Below are positions 1-8,181 of a stretch of DNA of 64,000 nucleotides, piece by piece. Within the stretch, counting starts at the first letter, position 1, and each line of letters starts with the position of its first letter. This stretch comes from JAKAAZ01 sp963817855. Its GTDB lineage: Bacteria; Acidobacteriota; Terriglobia; Terriglobales; Acidobacteriaceae. Below the pieces are notes generated by a model that saw only the letters and a program-made list of their open reading frames with translations, had not been told where the DNA came from and ran no database searches. A program made the translations under genes and the position numbers. The DNA lies in the NCBI GenBank assembly GCA_963817855.1, contig CAWFQA010000001.1, forward strand, positions 248,001 to 312,000, given 5' to 3'.

Positions 1-1188
1 GCGGGTGGCCCGGTTTTTGGCAATCTGGATCCCAGCGCCCTAAGCTGTTCCCCGGACCAGCCATGCCCCATCCTTGGCGTCGATCGAAATATTCGCGTGC
101 CGTATGTCTATAACTGGAATGCAAACATCGAGCAGGTTCTGTGGAAGAACACAGGACTCACTCTCGCCTATGTCGGAAACAAAGGAAATAAGCTTTACAG
201 CATTCGCGACATCAATCAGAACATCTATGCGAACGACACTGCGGGCGACGAGCAGTCAGGGCGTCCGTTCTTCGACAAGTTTCCCTATCTCAGCTATATC
301 GATATGCTGCAAAACCTGGATTTTTCCATCTATCACAGCTTGCAGGCGACTTTGAAGCAGCAAGCGACCAGGGGATTGTTCTTCGTGGCCGGCTATACCT
401 GGGCGCGCTCCATAGACAATGGCAGCAGCAATAGAAGCGCAAGCGTCCAGAACAGCTATGACCTGGCGGCCGAGCGCGGCAACTCTGATTTCGACATTCG
501 CAATCGCTTTACCCTGGCCGTTACTTATGAGCCGATCAGCAAGCCCGGCTTCGCGCAACTACTCTCGAAATGGCGGTTCAATGGTATTTTTACGGCCCAG
601 GGCGGAGAACCGGTAAACTTCTATGACGACGGCGACGACATCAGTGGCACCGGCGAGCTGAATGACCGCTGGAACCTGCATGGCGACGCGGCCAACATTC
701 ACTGGAATCGCCACCATGGCCTGCCCTGGTATGAGTTCAATTCAGACTATCCAGGCACAATCAACACGACTTGTGAAAACTTTGCGTCCTACGATCAGCT
801 GTACAACTACGGGTGCTATGCCGGTCCGGGCTGGGTCATTACACCCCCGGAACCGGGACAGTTTGGAAATATGGGCCGCAATGTGGTCCGCGGACCGGAT
901 TTCGTAAATCTCGACTTTTCGGTGATTAAGACATTCACCCTTAAAAATAGGTTGAATCTTGAGCTTCGCGGAGAATTCTTCAACATCCTCAACCATCCGA
1001 ACTTCGCAGGCGTCGACGGAGACCTTTACGACTGGTATTACGAAGACAGTCCTACAGGAGGGGCGGCCTTGCCGGGGTATTCGACGGTTGGACAGGCTTT
1101 CTACACCCCGGACATAGCGGCTTCCAACCCCGTAGTGGGTTCCGGGGGCTCCCGCCACATACAACTCGGCGCGAAATTGACCTGGTAG
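1..1188 (+). CDS. TonB-dependent receptor, Oar-like, C-terminal part (cut by window edge)
   Basis: The frame is open from the first base of the window to the TAG at 1186-1188, so this is the 3' end of a longer gene. The protein has the late beta-strands of an Oar-like outer-membrane receptor: alternating aromatic and polar strands, the segment around 895-1010 reading NLDFSVIKTF then a Glu-rich strand and FFNILNHPNF, and a final strand ending in KLTW. The NVFNHP/NILNHP signature recurs near the C-terminus of the full-length receptor at 21928-25689. Such proteins import large ligands, often glycan fragments, across the outer membrane with TonB energy. The plug and regulatory-like N-terminal domain lie outside the window, so the substrate cannot be inferred. 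Confidence 0.85.
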   Translation, partial: AGGPVFGNLDPSALSCSPDQPCPILGVDRNIRVPYVYNWNANIEQVLWKNTGLTLAYVGNKGNKLYSIRDINQNIYANDTAGDEQSGRPFFDKFPYLSYIDMLQNLDFSIYHSLQATLKQQATRGLFFVAGYTWARSIDNGSSNRSASVQNSYDLAAERGNSDFDIRNRFTLAVTYEPISKPGFAQLLSKWRFNGIFTAQGGEPVNFYDDGDDISGTGELNDRWNLHGDAANIHWNRHHGLPWYEFNSDYPGTINTTCENFASYDQLYNYGCYAGPGWVITPPEPGQFGNMGRNVVRGPDFVNLDFSVIKTFTLKNRLNLELRGEFFNILNHPNFAGVDGDLYDWYYEDSPTGGAALPGYSTVGQAFYTPDIAASNPVVGSGGSRHIQLGAKLTW

Positions 1189-1218
1189 TTATTACGGCTG
1201 CGAATCTCGGGACGTAGC

Positions 1219-2238
1219 TCAGTAGATCATCCCGTTCGACTGAGTGGAATGCACGACGCCTGAGTTGACGTTGAGCGTGTAGAAAGACCCGCCGTTGCGT
1301 GTCCATGACTTGACGTTGAAGGCATCACCCGCAGTCAGTCGCTGGACTGCGATATTTGAAAACGACAGCGGCATGCCCGGGCGGCAGACGGAAGGCCTGA
1401 CGGTCGCCGATAGAAAGTAAGCCCGGCTGGATCCACGCACCACAGCCGTACCATCCGGGTCCAACAGCACAGCCGTGTGCTCGTCGATCCCGATGGCGTG
1501 GATGGTATGTGCCTTTCCATCAGTTAGGATTCGAGCCATGAACGTCAGCAGCCTGCCCATGCGATCGCGAGTGACAAAGTGAGTTTCTGTAATGACGTCT
1601 CGAAGAGCGGGGTTCTTGAGGAAACCGGCTGCGATGACAACCTGCCGATTGTATGGGTCATCCAGGGACACCTCCGAAGTCAGATCGGGGCCATCCGGAG
1701 CGTCATTCTGCGCGGAATAGATAAACTGGCCCTGAATGGCCAGTCCGGCGCTGGTCCCCCCGACAGGTACTCCCCGCGCGATGGCGCCATTGACACTTGC
1801 CTGAACCGGCGTACCTTGCCAGAAGTTGATGTAGTTGGCCTGATCTCCGCCAGAAAAGAAGATGGCTGACGCTGCTGCAATCTTTTTCGCGACGGCTGGA
1901 TCGTTGGCCGCAGGCCGATTGGGGATCACCAGGGTGGCGACAGAGTTCACCCGGCAGATCTGGTCGACATATGGATTGTAGGCGTCCGTCCCCGTGGCGC
2001 GCAGTATCAGGAAATCTCCCTCGCCGGAGCGCTGGCACATCCATTGAAAGGCTGCATCCAAGTCTTTGCCGCCCCCTATCAGCGCGAATCCGCCTCGGGT
2101 TTTCACTTGCGCGTCGCGCGAGTTCCCCACACGAAAATACCGATAACGCTGTTCAAGAGCGAGAGATACCGTGACAATCGCCAAGAGAGTTACACATCCC
2201 ATGGTGACCCGTAGAATTCTCCGCTGCCAACTTGCCAT
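1219..2238 (-). CDS. Cyanophycinase-like exported peptidase (family S51)
   Basis: A 339-aa protein with an N-terminal hydrophobic segment (about residues 10-28) that looks like a signal peptide or anchor. The S51 fold is marked by GGGKD near residue 55, FSGGDQ at 128-133, and the nucleophile elbow GGTSAG with the catalytic Ser at residue 163. Cyanophycinases cut beta-Asp-Arg dipeptides from cyanophycin; related S51 enzymes are general dipeptidases, so the substrate is not certain. The start ATG at 2238 has a good GAAGGAG ribosome site just upstream. It is convergent with the receptor gene, 30 bp apart. No cyanophycin synthetase is visible in the window, which favours scavenging or a different peptide substrate. 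Confidence 0.8.
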   Translation of the reverse strand: MASWQRRILRVTMGCVTLLAIVTVSLALEQRYRYFRVGNSRDAQVKTRGGFALIGGGKDLDAAFQWMCQRSGEGDFLILRATGTDAYNPYVDQICRVNSVATLVIPNRPAANDPAVAKKIAAASAIFFSGGDQANYINFWQGTPVQASVNGAIARGVPVGGTSAGLAIQGQFIYSAQNDAPDGPDLTSEVSLDDPYNRQVVIAAGFLKNPALRDVITETHFVTRDRMGRLLTFMARILTDGKAHTIHAIGIDEHTAVLLDPDGTAVVRGSSRAYFLSATVRPSVCRPGMPLSFSNIAVQRLTAGDAFNVKSWTRNGGSFYTLNVNSGVVHSTQSNGMIY

Positions 2239-2462
2239 GATGCTCCTTCAAAGAGACGGGGATTAGAAAATCCACTTCAGGGGCTGAACTTGCCCTTCAA
2301 TTGAAGAGTGTAGCTCGCTCGGTTAGAAGCAGCAGATCGTTAATCCCACACTTTGCGTCGATGCCAGAGCATGCCGGGATTCGCCTCGTCCATAGTGAGG
2401 GCACGTCGTGGCACACGCTTCTGAGGATTGCTTTCAAACGATTGAGCACATTGATTAGGCGA

Positions 2463-2540
2463 TTAGATTCTCAATCTAAAACACGGGTTGATCCCCGTTA
2501 GCGCTACCAACTATCTTCCGCTAAAGCCCGCTATCCCAGC
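2463..2540 (+). repeat. tRNA-3'-half-like direct repeat, copy 1
   Basis: The stretch begins with an inverted repeat TTAGATT-CTC-AATCTAA that resembles an anticodon arm. A T-arm-like ACGGG...CCCGT follows, then GCGCTACCA like an acceptor 3' strand with encoded CCA. No matching 5' half (acceptor 5' strand and D arm) is present upstream, so it is not a complete tRNA. It matches 8601-8679 over about 78 bp with roughly 80-85% identity by eye. Partial tRNA 3' ends are classical integrase attachment sites, hence a possible att or relic site. Confidence 0.6.
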
Positions 2541-2553
2541 GGGTTTTGTCTTT
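2523..2553 (+). terminator. Hairpin with T-rich tail after the tRNA-like relic
   Basis: AGCCCGCT (2525-2532) pairs with AGCGGGTT (2538-2545, one G-T pair) around a five-base loop and is followed by TTTGTCTTT. This is the usual layout of a tRNA gene terminator and supports the tRNA origin of the preceding repeat. A degenerate copy of this hairpin region and its downstream flank occurs at 5293-5338. Confidence 0.6.
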
Positions 2554-2830
2554 GGCGGACAAACCTGCTGGCGCTTATAAACCCTTCCTAGTGGGAAATC
2601 TGTTGAACAACGTGTGGCACAAGCCATCGGGCCACTTTAATCGGGGGGAAGCATATCGCTGGAGGGAATGCCCAGCACGCATACTGCTCCGAATGGAAAC
2701 AGCGCAAGTGGCATTCAGGGCTGGTATTCAGACCGGAACGAAACCGGTCTGCTAGGCTGATCAGCAGTAATCCATTCAGCCGGCGCATGCATCTCACTGT
2801 GGGTTTCCTTAGCTGTTGGACAGAGGCATT

Positions 2831-3694
2831 ATGTACCTAAGCCTGGGGCGATTGGTGATCCTGGCCGTGTTGTCCGCGGCATCCACGCTGGCGCTGGCTC
2901 AGACGCCCGCTTCCTGTACTTTCACCTTTTTTGACTTTGGCGGGCCCGGCGGCCCGCAGCCAAGCGGGATCAATCGTTGGGGCAACGTGGTGGGCAACAG
3001 CGCAATGGGCCCCTTCATTCGGTATAGCGACGGGCGAATCCAGAGCCTCCCCTTCGGCTTTGTGGGCAAACGGAACAGCAAGGGCACCATGGTCGGCCAA
3101 TTCTCGACGCAGGATAACCACACTCATGGTTTCATCGAGAACGGGAATCAAAGGGTCATCGTTGATTTTCCCGGCGCTACGCATACGAGCCTTAGCGGTA
3201 TCAATAAGTACGGCTCCGCGGTTGGCAATGCCAGCGCGCCGGGATCGTTTTCTGTTGCGATCGAGATCAAGAATGGAAAGACGATCGTGCTCCCGTTTGG
3301 TACTAACACATCGGCGTCGCCACAAGCCATCAGCGATGGCGGCTTGATCGTCGGCACTTACGAAGTGCCGGACCCCGAAAATCCCAACGCGGTGGTTGAC
3401 CATGGTTTTGCATCCCTCAACGGTCAATTCTTAGACTTCGTATTCCCCGGCGCGGTGGCTACGACAGCCTCTGACGTCAATGCCTTGGGTCAGATCGTGG
3501 GCGATTTCGGTGGCGGGACGGCCGGCGTAGGACATTACATTTACAGCGGGGGGAAATTCTTCACCGTCAAATTGCCGGGCAATGGGGCAGGTACTGTTAC
3601 CGGCATCAACGGCTTTGGAACGATAACCGGAGCGATCTTTCAGAATGCTGCTCCGGCGGCCCGTGGGTTCGTGGGCAACTGTAAGTTACCGTAA
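2831..3694 (+). CDS. Secreted HAF-repeat-like protein
   Basis: From the ATG at 2831 the product is 287 aa, with a signal peptide ending near LALAQ (about residues 20-24). An in-frame TTG at 2816 is possible but less likely. The mature part is built of repeated units with patterns such as SGINRWGNVVG, SGINKYGSAVG, SDVNALGQIVG and TGINGFGTITG, alternating with HGF or GHY segments. This is the style of the extracellular HAF-repeat family often seen in Acidobacteriota; a beta-propeller-like fold is an inference. Molecular function is unknown. Its 3' part has been duplicated in fragments downstream (3937-4001 and 5103-5293), so this copy appears to be the parental gene of a decayed cluster. Confidence 0.75.
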   Translation: MYLSLGRLVILAVLSAASTLALAQTPASCTFTFFDFGGPGGPQPSGINRWGNVVGNSAMGPFIRYSDGRIQSLPFGFVGKRNSKGTMVGQFSTQDNHTHGFIENGNQRVIVDFPGATHTSLSGINKYGSAVGNASAPGSFSVAIEIKNGKTIVLPFGTNTSASPQAISDGGLIVGTYEVPDPENPNAVVDHGFASLNGQFLDFVFPGAVATTASDVNALGQIVGDFGGGTAGVGHYIYSGGKFFTVKLPGNGAGTVTGINGFGTITGAIFQNAAPAARGFVGNCKLP

Positions 3695-3793
3695 GTGCCG
3701 ATCGTGGATACCCTTCGGGACTGCTTCCACGCGGCAGGAGGAAGAACACCTGAGGCGTAAAGACGGCGTGCCTGCTCGTCCAGCCTTGTACTC
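3599..3793. repeat. Direct repeat R1, copy a (HAF gene 3' end plus downstream)
   Basis: This 195-bp stretch runs from codons for TGINGFG through the stop of the HAF-repeat gene and about 100 bp beyond. It recurs at 5103-5293 with a few substitutions and a 4-bp deletion just after the stop codon. Both copies end at the same CAGCCTTGTACTC before diverging, which marks a discrete duplication junction. Confidence 0.85.
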
Positions 3794-3936
3794 GCACTGA
3801 GAGGCATACAAGCCTATCCAGACCGGCACCCGCTGCAGTCGCTTTTCAGCCGGCGCACGCCCCAGGGCTTACGTCTTCAGACCGGATCGAAACCGGTCTG
3901 CTACTGCTGATCAGCGGTAATACATTCAGCGCGGCG

Positions 3937-4001
3937 CCGGCGCGGTGGCTAGCACAGCCTCTGACGTCAATGCCTTAATTGCCTGGCAATGGGGCAGGTA
4001 C
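3937..4001 (+). pseudogene. Internal fragment of the HAF-repeat gene with a deletion
   Basis: Bases 3937-3976 match 3447-3486 almost exactly, and the following 25 bases match 3570-3594. This is a fused remnant of the HAF gene that has lost about 83 bp internally. It has no start codon or promoter of its own. It is preceded by a copy (3878-3930) of the hairpin region that lies before the intact gene, so gene and upstream leader were both duplicated and then eroded. Confidence 0.8.
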
Positions 4002-4237
4002 CATTGGGATTGCTATGCCTCGGCTGTGAGCATGCGCAGCCGAAGAAAAGTGCGGTGCCGATCTTTCGACGAATGCTGGCCAGCCACAAGCGCAGCCTGG
4101 TGGTGGCGGGAGGTCATAGCGAACCTGCCGGGCAGATCGCGGCACGCGAGATGGAAATTGCCAGGATCAAAGGAGCATTGCAGAGAGCGGGTGAATTGAA
4201 CGATGACGTATCCTCCGTTATCGAACGGGCTCTCTGA
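3989..4237 (+). CDS. Doubtful small ORF, 82 aa
   Basis: This frame is open for 82 codons and its C-terminal half (QIAAREMEIARIKGALQRAG) could form a charged amphipathic helix. Its first codons fall in the HAF-gene remnant, so the true start, if there is one, would be further in, for example the ATG at 4073. No family is recognised and no clear ribosome site is visible. It may be the tail of a disrupted gene or chance. Confidence 0.25.
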   Translation: MGQVPLGLLCLGCEHAQPKKSAVPIFRRMLASHKRSLVVAGGHSEPAGQIAAREMEIARIKGALQRAGELNDDVSSVIERAL

Positions 4238-4403
4238 AGGCGGATAACTGTCGAACTGCGAGCGTCAGAGAACCTGCACGGTTGACGATGGTTCGTGCGA
4301 AGTTCCTCAATTGGGCTCGCCACCGGTCGATGAGAGCTAAGGCGATTTATCGCCGACTAAAGGGCTGATGATGGATAATCGATGGAGATAAAGTGAGGTC
4401 GCC

Positions 4404-4871
4404 ATGAAGCCGATAGGCATCGTCATCCTTGGTCTTTTCCTCATGGTACCGTGTGCGGCGCTGAGCGACGACAGAGAGGCAGCCGTTCGCACTGCGATCC
4501 AGTCATTTTATAAGGGGTTCGATGATGGTTTCGTGGGCCCGGCCGACTACGCGACCGAGGACTGGAACCACATCAATCCTTTCGGAGGTCGTGATCGGGG
4601 CCGCGAAGCAACACTCAAAACGGTGCGCGAAGTGCATCAAACATTCCTGAAAGGCACAACCGAAACCATCGAGAATATGGACATCCGATTTGCGGATCAG
4701 AATGTGGCAGTGGGAACTGTGACTAGCATCGGGAGTCCCTTCACGTCGCCTGACGGAATAAAGCATATCGCAGGGCGATCCATCCGAACCTTCGTCGTCG
4801 TTAACCGTGGCGGACGCTGGCTGATAATGCAGGACCACAACACAATGGTGATCGACTTACCCGCACGATAA
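4404..4871 (+). CDS. Secreted SnoaL-like / DUF4440-type protein
   Basis: A 155-aa protein with a clear signal peptide (MKPIGIVILGLFLMVPCAALS). The rest matches the NTF2-like pattern: helix AAVRTAIQSFYKGFDD, then TEDWNHINPFGG, a helix TLKTVREVHQTFL, and beta-strands ending in GRWLIMQDHNTMV. This is the outline of the SnoaL/DUF4440 or SgcJ/EcaC group, whose members bind small molecules or act as isomerases or hydrolases; no catalytic role can be assigned. Tight GTGAGGTC spacing before the ATG supports the start. It sits between decayed HAF fragments. Confidence 0.7.
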   Translation: MKPIGIVILGLFLMVPCAALSDDREAAVRTAIQSFYKGFDDGFVGPADYATEDWNHINPFGGRDRGREATLKTVREVHQTFLKGTTETIENMDIRFADQNVAVGTVTSIGSPFTSPDGIKHIAGRSIRTFVVVNRGGRWLIMQDHNTMVIDLPAR

Positions 4872-5102
4872 GGAGATTGTCGCCCCGCTCCTGTATCACC
4901 TGTTCAGAACTGGCGATTACACTCAAGTGCCCAGTGCGAGGCCAGATGAGCGTAATAGATGTTACAACAGCAACTTTTGGAAGTACCGCCAACTCTTCGG
5001 CCTTCATTGACTTGGGCATGCTTCCGCCATAGCATGCTTGCGACGCATGATCGGCCAGACAATTTCGCACTACCGCATTGTCGAGAAACTGGCGAGGGCG
5101 GA

Positions 5103-5293
5103 ACCGGCATCAACGGCTTTGGAACGATAACCGGAGCGATCTTTCAGAATGCTGCTCCGGCGACCCGTGGGTTCGTGGGCAACTGTAAGTTACCGTAACG
5201 ATTGTGGATACGCTTCGGGACTGCTTCCACGCGGCAGCAGGAAGAACACCTGAGGCGTAAAGATGGCGTGCCTGCTCGTCCAGCCTTGTACTC
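5103..5293 (+). pseudogene. 3'-terminal fragment of the HAF-repeat gene (R1 copy b)
   Basis: The last 32 codons of the HAF gene (from TGINGFG to GNCKLP and a TAA at 5196-5198) are present with one amino-acid change, plus about 95 bp of downstream sequence. The upstream reading frame is unrelated. It is a truncated duplicate of 3599-3793 without its own start. Confidence 0.85.
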
Positions 5294-5417
5294 CGCCCAC
5301 TCAGCGGGTTTTACTTTTGGTCGACAAACCTGCTGCAGCATCTCCGCCGCAAGAAGCGCTCTTCATGGTGCACAAATGGTACACAGACAGATTGGCTTTC
5401 ATGCATCGCGCCACAAC

Positions 5418-5463
5418 GGGGGCGAAACAGCACGCTGTCATATGCTTGACGCTGTTCGCCCCC
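5418..5463 (-). terminator. Long GC-rich hairpin downstream of the phosphoesterase
   Basis: GGGGGCGAAACAGC (5418-5431) is complementary to GCTGTTCGCCCCC (5451-5463) with a single bulged A. It lies 17 bp past the stop codon of the minus-strand phosphoesterase. There is no U-tract, so it could be a mRNA-stabilising 3' structure, a Rho-assisted end, or part of the mobile-looking repeats around it. Confidence 0.4.
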
Positions 5464-5479
5464 GCAGGGTCAACAAGCC

Positions 5480-8008
5480 CTAAGGCAGCTTGTTCAAGTA
5501 ACACGGGTTGCTGAGGTTTTGTGTTGGAGGTACGGGCGGATTCATCCACGGCGGATTGTTGAAATCGAAAAACTCCGTCATCGACGGCTGGGCCGCATCC
5601 CGCTTGGTGAGGGCAGGTAGACTGAACCGCGTTTCAATGAACTTCAGGATCGCCGTGTAGTCCATCACCGTGTGGGAGACATAGTTCTTCTTGGCAAATG
5701 GGGAAATGACAGTCAAGGGTATGCGATAGCCGGTATATGTGAAATCGCATATCGGACCCGTCTTCCCTGTACAGATGTAGCCGGCAGGCAGGTCGACGGG
5801 CTTGATGCCATCGGGACTGGGCATCGGTTGCGGCGCGACGTGATCGTACAGACCGCCGCTCTCGTCGAAGGTAAAGAAAAGCACCGAATCGTTCCAGGAA
5901 CTACTTTGCATGAGTGCGTTGATGATTTGGGAGTTGAATTGCGCTCCCTTCTGAACATTTTCTGGACTGGAGTCAGAGTCGGATCCGTGTTCGTCGAGCC
6001 CGGCGTCCGATGGAGCGTAGATCTCCGCGACCTGGGGCAGAGTACCGTTGTTCAGATCGGTGTAGTAATCGGAGGTGATGGCGATTTTCTGTGGATAGTT
6101 CGCCAGGATGGTTGCTGCATAGGTGAAGCTGTTAAGGGAAACTGTCTTGATCAGGCACGACGCCTGATAGGGCGGCCCGGCACAACCGGTGCCCTTCGGG
6201 TCAATGTAGACCTTCCAGCTGATACCCGCTTCCTGAAGCTCCTGGAAAATCGGCTTTGTTTTCAGCTTGGCCTCATCGTTAGCGTTCGAGCCGATTGGCA
6301 ACGCATATCCTCCGGATGTCGCTCCATCGAGATACTCGCGGTTGATTTGGGTGCGCGACATTACGGGGTGGAAGAAGCGGTCCGACGTGGCGAAATTGGT
6401 AGCCATAAAGTAGTCGTAGTTGAGGTCCTTGCCGTCCCAGTAGCCCATGGCGCGGATGCCGTCCGTGTCGTAGAACGGATGCCCGTTGTTGTCGCGCGCG
6501 TCGCCGGCGGCAGTGTGCACAAACCCGTTATTCTTTGCCGGACGCGTGCCCACCGGATCCGTGTAGTCCCAGTCGTTATGGGCCTCCTGCCACGAAGGGC
6601 TGGTGTTTTCGTTGCACACCGAAATCATGTGGAATGAGGCCACGGTGTGACTTGTGTCAAAAATGCATCTGCCGGGGTAAGGGCTGGTGGGATCGCATCC
6701 GGGGATGGCGGGAGGCGGACCATAGAGCGGAGCCGCGCCGCTGGTCGGGTTGAACTGAGGCAGGCCGTCGAATGACTGGTCGGGAATTCCGTTGTCCTTC
6801 CAGTATTCCCGCATCGCGCCGAAGTAGTTATCGAGCGAGCGATTCTCCTGGGCAAAAAATATGATGTGATTGAGCGAATTGATACCTGCCGTCCCTTGCA
6901 CGAAGGTCGCCGTCACCGTAGCACTGGCACTCAGCATGCACGTTCCCGTACCCGTGCACCCGCCGGACCATCCTGTAAAGGTAGAGCCCCCGTCGGGAGT
7001 CGCCGTCAATACGACGGCTGTTCCATTGGGGAAACTGGCGGTGCAGCTTCCCGGACAGTCGATCCCCGCCGGACTGCTGGTAACTGTTCCTCCGCCGCTA
7101 CCTGCACTATTCACCGTCACTTGGACAGGAGAACCTGTTCCCGTTCCCACCGTGATCGTCACAGATGCCGAAGCTGTACCTCCAGATCCCGTCGCAGTCG
7201 CGGTGTATGTCGTCGTGGAGGTCGGGCTGGCCGTTATTGATCCGCCACCTGCGCCCGTCGTACGTTTGCTGCCATTGGTTCCCGTGATTGTGACTGCTGT
7301 GGCATTCTGGGCAGTCACTGTCAGGACAGTGGAGCTTCCCTTGGTGATCGTTGTGGGATTGCCGGTGATCGTGACGGTGGGTGTGCCAGAGGTACCGCCA
7401 CTTCCCACCGTGATTGTCACGCTCGCCGAGGTTGTGCCTCCCGATCCAGTCGCCGTTGCGGTGTAAGTGGTCGTGGAGGTCGGGCTGACCGAGATTGCTC
7501 CGCCACCTGCCGCCAGTGTGCGTTTGCTGCCATTGGTTCCGGTGATCGTGATTCCTGTGGCATTGCTGGCAGTCACGGTCAAGGTAGAGGAGCTTCCCTT
7601 GGTGATCGACATGGGATTGGCGCTGATCGTGACGGTGGGTGTACCAGAGGTACCGCCAGATCCGACCGTGATCGTCACAGATGCCGTGGCTGTGCCTCCA
7701 GATCCAGTCGCAGTCGCGGTGTAAGTGGTCGTGGAGGTGGGGCTGACCGATATAGATCCGCCACCTGCCGCCGTCGTCCGTTTGCTGCCATTCGTTCCGG
7801 TGATTGTGATTGATGTGGCATTGCTGGCAGTCACGGTCACGGTAGAGGAGCTTCCCTTGGTGATCGACATGGGATTGGCGCTGATCGTGACAGTGGGGGT
7901 CGGCGAGCTAGCTGCCGTTCCAACTGCCTGGCTGCTGGCACTGGCACCTGCGAACGCGGGAACCGCGCATGGAATGAGTATGGAGAGTAGGTAACAGACG
8001 AGTTTCAT
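5480..8008 (-). CDS. Secreted phosphoesterase (phospholipase C / AcpA family) with Ig-like repeats
   Basis: An 842-aa protein: signal peptide (1-21), three 86-aa Ig-like repeats starting near residues 37, 123 and 209 (each TPTVTI.G/ANP..ITKGSS...TGTNGSKRT...TSTTTYTATATGSGG), an InlB-B-like repeat (about 295-370, FTGWSGGCTGTGTC), then a phosphoesterase domain from about 375. The domain opens with FFAQENRSLDNYFG, the family's metal and nucleophile motif, and contains MSRTQINREYLDGATSGG and FTFDESGGLYDHVAPQ. Such enzymes hydrolyse phosphomonoesters or phospholipids outside the cell. The repeats probably hold the catalytic domain away from the surface. The ATG at 8008 gives a normal signal peptide. 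The gene lies inside the repeat-bounded patch. Confidence 0.85.
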   Translation of the reverse strand: MKLVCYLLSILIPCAVPAFAGASASSQAVGTAASSPTPTVTISANPMSITKGSSSTVTVTASNATSITITGTNGSKRTTAAGGGSISVSPTSTTTYTATATGSGGTATASVTITVGSGGTSGTPTVTISANPMSITKGSSSTLTVTASNATGITITGTNGSKRTLAAGGGAISVSPTSTTTYTATATGSGGTTSASVTITVGSGGTSGTPTVTITGNPTTITKGSSTVLTVTAQNATAVTITGTNGSKRTTGAGGGSITASPTSTTTYTATATGSGGTASASVTITVGTGTGSPVQVTVNSAGSGGGTVTSSPAGIDCPGSCTASFPNGTAVVLTATPDGGSTFTGWSGGCTGTGTCMLSASATVTATFVQGTAGINSLNHIIFFAQENRSLDNYFGAMREYWKDNGIPDQSFDGLPQFNPTSGAAPLYGPPPAIPGCDPTSPYPGRCIFDTSHTVASFHMISVCNENTSPSWQEAHNDWDYTDPVGTRPAKNNGFVHTAAGDARDNNGHPFYDTDGIRAMGYWDGKDLNYDYFMATNFATSDRFFHPVMSRTQINREYLDGATSGGYALPIGSNANDEAKLKTKPIFQELQEAGISWKVYIDPKGTGCAGPPYQASCLIKTVSLNSFTYAATILANYPQKIAITSDYYTDLNNGTLPQVAEIYAPSDAGLDEHGSDSDSSPENVQKGAQFNSQIINALMQSSSWNDSVLFFTFDESGGLYDHVAPQPMPSPDGIKPVDLPAGYICTGKTGPICDFTYTGYRIPLTVISPFAKKNYVSHTVMDYTAILKFIETRFSLPALTKRDAAQPSMTEFFDFNNPPWMNPPVPPTQNLSNPCYLNKLP
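7137..7900 (-). repeat. Three in-frame 258-bp repeats within the phosphoesterase gene
   Basis: The units run at about 7900-7643, 7642-7385 and 7384-7137 and encode the Ig-like repeats. The first two are nearly identical at DNA level across long runs, including synonymous positions, which points to recent duplication or gene conversion. The third is more diverged (TITGNPTTITKGSSTVLTV). Confidence 0.85.
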
Positions 8009-8181
8009 TGCGGTTCACCGGCGCTTCTCACTTCCGCGCGAGTACACGCAGAGGTGGGATAGATTCAAAATTAAATTCCGTATCTGGGAGCTTCGCGGAG
8101 GAGGGGGAAAACGACCTTATAATACCTCGGCAACAAGGACACTGCTAAAAATTTCCGCAAGAGCTTCGATCTCATCAAATC

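Larger units (their letters stand above)
2239..2830. other. Gene-free interval before the HAF-repeat gene
   Basis: No convincing gene was seen. It holds the tRNA-like relic and its hairpin, and a second hairpin, CAGACCGG (2729-2736) with CCGGTCTG (2744-2751) around AACGAAA. That hairpin and its flank (TGATCAGC.GTAAT..ATTCAGC) recur at 3878-3930. Short ORFs here have no recognisable start signals or motifs. Confidence 0.6.
3695..4403. other. Relic-rich interval downstream of the HAF gene
   Basis: The interval contains the rest of repeat R1a, a second CAGACCGG/CCGGTCTG hairpin (3878-3900), the deleted HAF fragment and one doubtful ORF (3989-4237). Nothing else was recognised. Confidence 0.6.
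4872..5479. other. Relic interval with HAF fragment and strong hairpin
   Basis: No gene was seen. It carries repeat R1b (5103-5293), a degenerate copy of the 2526-2572 sequence (5293-5338, ending in GACAAACCTGCTG), a TGGTACACA word at 5377-5385 that recurs at 8534-8542, and a long inverted repeat at 5418-5463. Confidence 0.6.

Noticed and set aside
2463..2512. Complete tRNA gene
   Set aside because: Only the 3' half can be drawn; no matching 5' acceptor strand or D arm is upstream, and the T-loop has lost a base.
5672..6637. Plus-strand frame of 321 codons with Val/Arg-rich composition
   Set aside because: It is the antisense shadow of the phosphoesterase catalytic domain, which has clear family motifs.
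6870..7994. Val/Pro-rich plus-strand ORFs in series
   Set aside because: Their regular pattern comes from the Ig-like repeats on the opposite strand, which carry a signal peptide and a known domain downstream.
8118..8123. TATAAT as a promoter for the tandem-repeat ORF
   Set aside because: No acceptable -35 element at the right distance.
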